Source of the DNA: Halieaceae bacterium
GTDB lineage: Bacteria > Pseudomonadota > Gammaproteobacteria > Pseudomonadales > Halieaceae
Direction: 5' to 3'
DNA: 13,424 nt
Assembly (NCBI GenBank): GCA_003331685.1
Contig: QOPK01000046.1
Coordinates: 1-13,424, forward strand
Position numbers and translations under genes: made by a program. Below the pieces are notes generated by a model. That model was not told the DNA's origin and searched no databases. It saw nothing but the letters and a program-made list of their open reading frames with translations. Below, in pieces: positions 8,024 to 13,424 of the stretch; positions within the stretch are counted from its first letter, which is position 1; each line of letters begins with the position of its first letter.

Positions 8024-8881
8024 ATGCTCACGGCCTTTCACGACCCGTTTTTCTTCACCCTGACCTGCACAGCGTTGGGCCTGATTGTGGGCAGCTTTCT
8101 CAACGTGGTGATCCTGCGGTTGCCAAAAATGATGGAGCAGAGCTGGCGCCGGGAGTGCTGCGAGCTACTCGAGCAACCGCTGTCCAATGAGCCATCGCTC
8201 ACACTGTCTTACCCGGGCTCCCGGTGCCCCGGCTGTGACACCCCCATCAAGCCCTGGCAGAACATACCGGTCATCAGCTGGCTCGCATTACGGGGTCAAT
8301 GCGCGCAATGCGGTATGCGCATCTCGGCGCGCTACCCTTTTGTCGAACTGATCACCGGATTGCTATCTGGCTGTGCAGCCTGGCAGTTTGGTTTTGGTCC
8401 CGAGGCCATCAGTGCGCTAGTTTTAATCTGGGTACTGATTGCGCTGACCGGCATCGATATGGACACCCAGCTGCTGCCTGACAGCATGACACTGCCACTC
8501 TTGTGGCTTGGCTTAGGAGTGAACCTGTTCGCTGTATGGACTCCGCTCTCATCGGCCGTCATGGGCGCCATGCTGGGTTATGGATCGCTGTGGAGCGTTT
8601 ACTGGCTGTTCAAGCTCGTTACGGGAAAAGAGGGCATGGGCTTCGGCGACTTCAAGCTGCTCGGCGCGCTGGGTGCCTGGTTTGGCTGGCAGGCTGTGCC
8701 ACTAATGATTCTATTGTCCTCCTTTGTCGGAGCAGCGCTGGGGATAGCGATCCTGATCGCGCGAGGTCAGGGCCGCGATACCCCTATGCCCTTCGGCCCC
8801 TACCTGGCGGGGGCCGGTCTGTTGACGCTCTTTTTTGGTGACACGCTGATCACCGAATACCTGCAACTCGTGAGCCCCTGA
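8024..8881 (+). CDS. pilD: Type IV prepilin peptidase / N-methyltransferase
   Basis: Inner-membrane aspartyl protease that removes the leader of prepilins after Gly and methylates the new N-terminal Phe; it would process PilA encoded upstream and any type II secretion pseudopilins. The product is 285 residues, typical for the bifunctional form. After a first membrane segment with GSFLNVVILRLP, the cytoplasmic methyltransferase domain contains the tetracysteine C68/C71 and C93/C96. The peptidase aspartates are D145 in GIDMDTQLLPD and D209 in the GFGD motif (206-209); their spacing of 64 equals that of the known pair in Pseudomonas PilD. The remainder is hydrophobic with several membrane spans. 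The start at 8024 is the only one in frame after the pilC stop; it lacks a clear Shine-Dalgarno site. coaE begins one base after its stop, so coupled translation is likely. Confidence 0.97.
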   Translation: MLTAFHDPFFFTLTCTALGLIVGSFLNVVILRLPKMMEQSWRRECCELLEQPLSNEPSLTLSYPGSRCPGCDTPIKPWQNIPVISWLALRGQCAQCGMRISARYPFVELITGLLSGCAAWQFGFGPEAISALVLIWVLIALTGIDMDTQLLPDSMTLPLLWLGLGVNLFAVWTPLSSAVMGAMLGYGSLWSVYWLFKLVTGKEGMGFGDFKLLGALGAWFGWQAVPLMILLSSFVGAALGIAILIARGQGRDTPMPFGPYLAGAGLLTLFFGDTLITEYLQLVSP

Positions 8882-8882
8882 T

Positions 8883-9482
8883 ATGTTGCGCGTGGGCATC
8901 ACCGGTGGCATCGGTAGCGGCAAGACCGCTCTGACCGACTGGCTCGCCACGCAAGGCGTTGTCATCGTCGATGCTGATCTCGCCGCGCGTGTCGTGGTTG
9001 AGCCAGGCCAACCAGCGCTCGCCGAAATTGCTGAGACCTTTGGCCGGGAGTATCTGTTGCCCGACGGGCAACTCGACCGCGCGGCACTCCGGAAACGGGT
9101 CTTCGCTGATGAAAGTCAGCGAAAAGCGCTGGAAGCCATTACCCATCCGCGCATTCGTGACGAGCTCGCCCGACAAATGAGCGAGGCGAGCTCACCCTAT
9201 GTCGTACTGAGCTCCCCGCTGTTGCTGGAGAGTGGTCAGTCGGAAATGGTAGATGTCAGTGTGGTCGTCGACGTACCAGAAACGGTACAAGTCGAGCGCA
9301 CGATGGCCCGGGATCAGAATGATCGGCAGCTGATTGAGCAGATCATGGCAGCGCAACTGGATAGGGAAACACGAATTGCACGCTCAGACATCGTGATCGA
9401 CAACAGCACGTCGCTAGATGCCTTACATCAGCGGGCGGCGGTGTTGCACGAGACGTTACTGGCCCGCGCAGCAGCGCACTAA
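8883..9482 (+). CDS. coaE: Dephospho-CoA kinase
   Basis: Phosphorylates the 3'-hydroxyl of dephospho-CoA with ATP, the last step of coenzyme A synthesis, in the cytoplasm. The 199-residue product has the P-loop GGIGSGKT (8-15), the DADLAARVV segment that contacts substrate, HPRIRDEL in the lid region and the late motif VIDNSTSLDALH, all standard for the family. The ATG follows the pilD stop by one base, a pilD-coaE link that is widespread in gammaproteobacteria. Only a weak GTGAG precedes it inside pilD, so it probably relies on translation of pilD. The small zinc protein gene yacG, which often comes next, is absent here: coaE instead runs tail to tail into mutT, and the two stop codons overlap. 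Confidence 0.96.
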   Translation: MLRVGITGGIGSGKTALTDWLATQGVVIVDADLAARVVVEPGQPALAEIAETFGREYLLPDGQLDRAALRKRVFADESQRKALEAITHPRIRDELARQMSEASSPYVVLSSPLLLESGQSEMVDVSVVVDVPETVQVERTMARDQNDRQLIEQIMAAQLDRETRIARSDIVIDNSTSLDALHQRAAVLHETLLARAAAH

Positions 9483-9868
9483 TCGGCGAGCAATCGTTCA
9501 AGGATCGGCTGGTTCGCAGCGGGGAACGCCCAGTCTCGAAGTTGCTCGGGTCGATGCCACGCCAGCGGCTGGCCCTCGAGACCGCGGGGCTCACCTGACC
9601 AGCGGGTGACACGGTGGACGTCCAACCTCACCTGTTTATCGCCGTAATCATGCTCGAGTACCACAAGCGGCTCAGTGGTCTCAACCAGCACACCTAGCTC
9701 CTCACTGAGTTCGCGCGCCAGCGCCTCGATCAGGGTTTCTCCCTCTTCAACCTTACCGCCAGGAAACTCCCACAGACCGCCCTGATGCGCGCCCGGTGCG
9801 CGGCGAGTGACCAGCACCCGACCCGCTTCGTCGATCAGGATGCCTACCACAACGATGACGAGTGCCAT
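9479..9868 (-). CDS. mutT: 8-oxo-dGTP diphosphatase (Nudix hydrolase)
   Basis: Hydrolyses oxidised 8-oxo-dGTP to the monophosphate, keeping oxidised guanine out of DNA. The 129 residues equal the length of the E. coli enzyme. The Nudix box is perfect: G38, E44, R52-E53-L54, E56-E57, G59 (GGKVEEGE to RELSEELGV). E98 and N119, which in E. coli MutT serve catalysis and recognition of the oxidised base, fall at the same positions here (LEGQPLAW; AANQP), which favours true MutT over a general Nudix enzyme. No thiamine-phosphate-synthase-like extension is fused to it. It starts one base after the argJ stop (the sequence reads TGAcATG), so it is co-translated with argJ in the secA-argJ-mutT direction. 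Its TAG overlaps the TAA of coaE on the other strand within CTAA (9479-9482). Confidence 0.95.
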   Translation of the reverse strand: MALVIVVVGILIDEAGRVLVTRRAPGAHQGGLWEFPGGKVEEGETLIEALARELSEELGVLVETTEPLVVLEHDYGDKQVRLDVHRVTRWSGEPRGLEGQPLAWHRPEQLRDWAFPAANQPILERLLAD

Positions 9869-9869
9869 G

Positions 9870-11063
9870 TCAAGTACGGTATTCGGCGTTGATGCGGACG
9901 TAGTCGTGGGAGAGATCGGTGGTCCAGATTACCGCCGACGCGTCGCCTCGATCCAGCGCAATCTCGATCAGGAGATCCCCTGACGCCATCGCTTCCTGAC
10001 CTTTTTCCTCGCTATACGACGCAGCGCGCGCGCCATGCTCGGCGATTAAGACGCCGTTCAAGTGGATGGACACTGCTTCGGTATCAAGATCTTCAAGCCC
10101 AGCGCGACCAATCGCCGCCAGAATGCGACCCCAGTTGGGATCCGAGGCGAACAAAGCGGTTTTTACCAGAGGGGAATGGGCCACCGAGCGCGCCACCCGA
10201 TCGCAAGCCGCTTCGGACTCACCTCCCGTAACACGAATCTCGACAAACTTACTCGCGCCCTCACCGTCACGCACAATATCCTGCGCCAGCTCTATCATCA
10301 GCATCGTCAGTGTCTGCGCAAAGTGCTCGGCCTGTTTAGAACCTGCTGTGATCTCGACGCCACTTTGTCCCGTGGCCGAGAGCGTGACGGCATCGTTAGT
10401 CGACGTATCACCGTCTACCGTGATGCGATTGAAGCTCGCTTCTACCGCCACCGAGAGCATTGCATTAAGAAGCGGGACTTCAATGGCGGCGTCGGTCGCT
10501 ACGAAGGCCAGCATGGTCGCCATGTTGGGACAGATCATACCTGCGCCCTTGGCCATACCCGTAAGTGTGCAGCGCTGGCCGTCCAGGTCAACCTCAGCGC
10601 TACGGAGCTTGGCGCGGGTATCGGTTGTGAGGATGGCGCCGGCAGCACGCTCCCAACCTTCGTCATGCAAATCATGAAGCGCCGCAGGTAGGGCGGCACT
10701 GATCTGCTCGGCAGACAACGGTTCGCCGATGACACCGGTGGAGAACGGCAACACTGCCCTGGCGTCAGTTTCAGTCAGCCGCGCTAGCGTGTCGCAACAC
10801 TCGCTTGCTGACTGAATACCAATCTCGCCGGTGCCGGCGTTGGCATTACCGGTATTGATCAACAGATAACGCGGCTTTGCCTGGGCTGCTGCAAGACGCG
10901 CTTCGGCGATCTGTACCGGGGCCGCGCGAAACGCATTCTTCGTAAACAGCGCCGATGTGCAGGTACCCGGGGCCAGAGCGATCACCACAAGATCATCGTG
11001 GTCCGCCTGTTTGATGCCAGCTTGCGCAACGCCTAACTGCACTCCCGCTACCGCAGTACTCAT
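9870..11063 (-). CDS. argJ: Glutamate N-acetyltransferase / ornithine acetyltransferase
   Basis: Transfers the acetyl group from N-acetylornithine to glutamate, recycling acetate in the cyclic arginine pathway; bifunctional forms also make N-acetylglutamate from acetyl-CoA. The 397 residues match the family. The precursor cuts itself between A182 and T183 in MATMLAF, just after KGAGMICPN, giving alpha and beta chains; T183 is the nucleophile. Other signatures are NTGNANAG (near residue 70), FSTGVIGE, TTDT and the DGDTSTNDAV segment. The C-terminus ends INAEYRT, as in most ArgJ. The ribosome-binding site GGGAG (11075-11071) sits seven bases before the ATG and inside a hairpin. secA ends 49 bases upstream and mutT follows one base downstream. 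Whether the enzyme is mono- or bifunctional cannot be read with certainty. Confidence 0.97.
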   Translation of the reverse strand: MSTAVAGVQLGVAQAGIKQADHDDLVVIALAPGTCTSALFTKNAFRAAPVQIAEARLAAAQAKPRYLLINTGNANAGTGEIGIQSASECCDTLARLTETDARAVLPFSTGVIGEPLSAEQISAALPAALHDLHDEGWERAAGAILTTDTRAKLRSAEVDLDGQRCTLTGMAKGAGMICPNMATMLAFVATDAAIEVPLLNAMLSVAVEASFNRITVDGDTSTNDAVTLSATGQSGVEITAGSKQAEHFAQTLTMLMIELAQDIVRDGEGASKFVEIRVTGGESEAACDRVARSVAHSPLVKTALFASDPNWGRILAAIGRAGLEDLDTEAVSIHLNGVLIAEHGARAASYSEEKGQEAMASGDLLIEIALDRGDASAVIWTTDLSHDYVRINAEYRT

Positions 11064-11078
11064 CGGGCCACTCCCGAT
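11062..11078 (-). promoter_or_regulatory. Hairpin spanning the argJ ribosome-binding site and start codon
   Basis: On the argJ strand, ATCGGG and CCCGAT flank the loop AGTGG. The GGG of the Shine-Dalgarno GGGAG lies in the 5' arm, and the first two bases of the ATG close the 3' arm. In RNA this 6-bp stem would partly hide the translation start unless ribosomes or unfolding keep it open. Confidence 0.4.
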
Positions 11079-11092
11079 ACAAGTAGCGGGCG

Positions 11093-11108
11093 TGCTGCCG
11101 CGGCAGCA
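11093..11108. repeat. 16-bp perfect palindrome between secA and argJ
   Basis: TGCTGCCG followed by CGGCAGCA is a perfect palindrome with no spacer, five bases after the secA stop. No T-run follows on either strand, so it is a poor intrinsic terminator. It could be a protein-binding site or an RNA-stabilising structure at the 3' end of the secA message. Confidence 0.5.
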
Positions 11109-11112
11109 GTGA

Positions 11113-13424
11113 TCAGCTCAGTGCGCCATGACATTGCTTGTACTTCTTGCCACTACCACAGGGGCAGGAATCATTACGCCCGACTTTGGGTTGCGCCCGG
11201 GTAACGGGCTGCGGGGGCACAGGTTGCGGTGGCGCCTCTGCCGCTTCGGGTACGACCGGTCCGGCATCGGCGTGCTCAAAAGCCATTTTCTGCTTTGCTG
11301 CCGCCTCCCGGCGCTGTTGCTCAATGGCCGCCGCCTCGTCAGACCGCTGAACCTGCACGTTACTCAGGAAGCGCACCACCTCGTACTTCAGACGCTGCAA
11401 GAGGCTCTCGAACAACGCAAAGGACTCGCGCTTATATTCCTGCTTGGGATTCTTATTCGCATAGGCCCGCAAGTGGATGCCCTGCCGGAGTTGGTCCATC
11501 ACTTGGAGGTGCTCTTTCCAGAGCGTGTCCAATACCTGAAGCATAATTTGCTTTTCAAGTTGCCGCATGCCCTGGCCAATACCCTTGGCTTTTTCGTCAT
11601 AAGCCGACTGCACCGCATCGACAATACGCTGCCGCAAGGTCTCCTCATGAAGGGTGTCATCTTCGTCTAGCCACTGGGCCACTGGCAGATTCAGCCCAAA
11701 CTCCGTTTCCAACTGTTTTTCAAGCCCGGGTATGTCCCACTGCTCCTCAACACTCATTGGCGGGATGAAACCGTTCACGACGTCGTTCACCACGTCCTCT
11801 CGGATTGCGGTGATGGTCTCGCCGATGTCATTATCCGACAGCAATTCGTCTCGCTGACGATAGATAATCTGTCGCTGGTCATTGGCCACGTCATCGTATT
11901 CAAGCAGCTGCTTGCGGATGTCAAAGTTGCGCCCCTCGACTTTTCGCTGCGCTTTTTCGATGGCGTTGGTCACCATACGGTGCTCAATGGCCTCACCCCG
12001 TTCCATCCCTAAGGCCTGCATAAAGCTCTTGACCCGGTCAGAGGCGAAAATACGCATCAGGCTGTCTTCGAGTGACAGATAGAAACGAGAAACCCCGGGG
12101 TCACCCTGCCGTCCGGAGCGCCCGCGCAACTGATTATCGATACGGCGGGATTCATGGCGCTCGGTGCCAAGAATATGGAGACCACCGGCCTCGATAACCG
12201 CATCATGACGCGCCTGCCAGTCAACGGTGACTTGCTCGCGGGTTGCAGCATCCAGCGCGTCGCCATGAGACGCCAACTCAGCCTCCAGATTGCCGCCAAG
12301 CACAATATCGGTGCCGCGGCCCGCCATATTGGTGGCAATGGTGACCACGCCGGGGCGTCCGGCTTGGGCGATAATTTCCGCCTCCTGCTCGTGGTACTTA
12401 GCGTTCAACACTTTGTGAGCTATCTTCTGTTTTTCGAACGCTTGGGAGAGCTCCTCGGAGGTCTCGACAGACGCGGTACCCACCAATACCGGTGCGCCAC
12501 TGTCGATACAGGAGCGCACATCTTCAATAATGGCTTCAAACTTTTCCTCGCGCGTCAGATACACCAAATCATTCAGATCATTCCGACACATGGGCACATT
12601 AGTCGGGATAACAACACAGTCCAGGCCGTAAATCTGGCGGAATTCAAAAGCCTCCGTATCGGCCGTACCGGTCATGCCGGCCAACTTGTCGTAGATACGA
12701 AAAAAGTTCTGGAAGGTCGTCGAGGCCAGCGTCTGGCTCTCACTCTGGATCTTGACCCCCTCCTTGGCCTCAATGGCTTGATGCAGACCTTCTGACAATC
12801 GACGGCCCGGCATAGTCCGACCCGTGTGCTCGTCAATCAGTACCACCTGGCCTTCCTGAACAATGTATTCCACGTCACGCTGAAACAGCACGTGAGCGCG
12901 CAGGCCCGAGTGCACGTGGTGCAACAAACCAAGGTTGGTCGCTGCGTAGAGGGAATCATCGCCTTGCAGCAGTCCCGCCTCAATCAGCATGCTCTCGACC
13001 TTCTCATGACCGCTTTCCGTCAATTCAATGCTGCGCTGCTTCTCATCGACGGTGAAGTCGCCATCCTGCTCTTCGACCTCGAGAGTGAGATTGGGAATCA
13101 GTCGATTAATGGCCTTGTAGAGCTCAGAGCTGTCTTCTACCGCACCCGAGATAATGAGGGGCGTGCGCGCCTCGTCTATCAGGATCGAGTCGACCTCGTC
13201 GATAATCGCGAAAGCCAGTTTGCCCTGGCTCTTGTCGGCCATGCTGAAGGCCATGTTGTCGCGCAGATAATCAAAGCCAAACTCATTGTTGGTGCCGTAC
13301 ACCACATCGCAGCCATAGGCCGCTTTCTTTACCTCGGCACTCTGCCCGGACCGCACTACCCCCACAGTCAGACCTAGAAATTCGTATAGTGGGCCCATCC
13401 AAGCGGCGTCCCGACTTGCAAGAT
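11113..13424 (-). CDS. secA: Preprotein translocase ATPase SecA (5' end beyond the right edge)
   Basis: ATPase motor that drives unfolded preproteins through SecYEG. About 769 codons are visible, entering in frame with [18 protein letters not shown]; the first internal Met at 13398 is not the start. SecA is usually about 900 residues, so roughly 130-140 N-terminal residues with Walker A lie outside. Visible in order: [17 protein letters not shown], the Walker B-like [16 protein letters not shown], the preprotein-binding domain, [20 protein letters not shown] with TGTA, the second nucleotide-binding domain with [14 protein letters not shown] and [10 protein letters not shown], the helical scaffold and wing, a low-complexity Pro/Ala/Gln linker, and the C-terminal zinc motif [13 protein letters not shown], which binds SecB and lipid. 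A complete C-terminal zinc domain suggests SecB-dependent export. argJ and mutT follow on the same strand. Identification is secure; the start is not visible. Confidence 0.98.
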   Translation of the reverse strand, partial: LASRDAAWMGPLYEFLGLTVGVVRSGQSAEVKKAAYGCDVVYGTNNEFGFDYLRDNMAFSMADKSQGKLAFAIIDEVDSILIDEARTPLIISGAVEDSSELYKAINRLIPNLTLEVEEQDGDFTVDEKQRSIELTESGHEKVESMLIEAGLLQGDDSLYAATNLGLLHHVHSGLRAHVLFQRDVEYIVQEGQVVLIDEHTGRTMPGRRLSEGLHQAIEAKEGVKIQSESQTLASTTFQNFFRIYDKLAGMTGTADTEAFEFRQIYGLDCVVIPTNVPMCRNDLNDLVYLTREEKFEAIIEDVRSCIDSGAPVLVGTASVETSEELSQAFEKQKIAHKVLNAKYHEQEAEIIAQAGRPGVVTIATNMAGRGTDIVLGGNLEAELASHGDALDAATREQVTVDWQARHDAVIEAGGLHILGTERHESRRIDNQLRGRSGRQGDPGVSRFYLSLEDSLMRIFASDRVKSFMQALGMERGEAIEHRMVTNAIEKAQRKVEGRNFDIRKQLLEYDDVANDQRQIIYRQRDELLSDNDIGETITAIREDVVNDVVNGFIPPMSVEEQWDIPGLEKQLETEFGLNLPVAQWLDEDDTLHEETLRQRIVDAVQSAYDEKAKGIGQGMRQLEKQIMLQVLDTLWKEHLQVMDQLRQGIHLRAYANKNPKQEYKRESFALFESLLQRLKYEVVRFLSNVQVQRSDEAAAIEQQRREAAAKQKMAFEHADAGPVVPEAAEAPPQPVPPQPVTRAQPKVGRNDSCPCGSGKKYKQCHGALS

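Noticed and set aside
10062..10691. Two long open frames antisense to argJ (about 209 and 203 residues)
   Set aside because: They overlap the conserved core of argJ, have low-complexity composition and no ribosome-binding site.
12154..12795. 213-residue open frame antisense to secA
   Set aside because: It lies opposite a highly conserved helicase region and shows no domain of its own; a by-product of GC-rich coding sequence.
1..13424. A hidden defence, mobile or novel multi-gene system
   Set aside because: Every sizeable coding stretch belongs to a well-known housekeeping, metabolic or pilus family, with no integrase, transposase, repeat array or unknown gene cluster.

Overview
The window reads as a stretch of ordinary chromosome from a gammaproteobacterium. 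The secA-argJ-mutT block, the pilB-pilC-pilD-coaE block and the gammaproteobacterial-type pilin all point that way. A marine heterotroph of the Halieaceae/OM60 type is plausible, but that is a guess from gene order and protein style, not something shown here. Coding density is high and the longest gap between genes is about 230 bases. I see no phage, insertion sequence, CRISPR array, tRNA or rRNA.

Left region (1-4300). The 5' part of an acyl-CoA dehydrogenase gene runs off the left edge on the minus strand. Diverging from it is a LysR-type regulator, followed in the same direction by malate synthase G (glcB). These genes suggest a carbon-use module: acyl-CoA oxidation supplies acetyl-CoA, and malate synthase condenses acetyl-CoA with glyoxylate. 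That the LysR protein controls its neighbours is inferred from layout. A perfect T-N11-A palindrome overlaps a TATAAT hexamer in front of the regulator and is the best candidate for its own binding site.

Middle region (4300-9482). A type IV pilus cluster reads left to right: major pilin-like pilA, extension ATPase pilB, platform protein pilC and prepilin peptidase pilD, with coaE (dephospho-CoA kinase) directly behind pilD. PilD would cut the leader from PilA, PilC would hold the platform and PilB would drive assembly. A strong intrinsic terminator separates pilA from pilBCD, and a candidate promoter follows it, so pilin can be made at its own level. An AT-rich block of four related 10-mers (around ATTCGCRAAT) lies upstream of pilA and is not explained by any gene.

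Right region (9479-13424). On the minus strand, read right to left, are secA (5' end cut by the window edge), argJ and mutT. argJ and mutT are almost touching. mutT converges on coaE with overlapping stop codons. The secA-argJ spacer holds a 16-bp perfect palindrome and a hairpin that includes the argJ ribosome-binding site and start codon.

No new multi-gene system is visible. The points most worth checking are regulatory DNA: the repeat block before pilA, the operator in front of the LysR gene and the hairpin at the argJ start.
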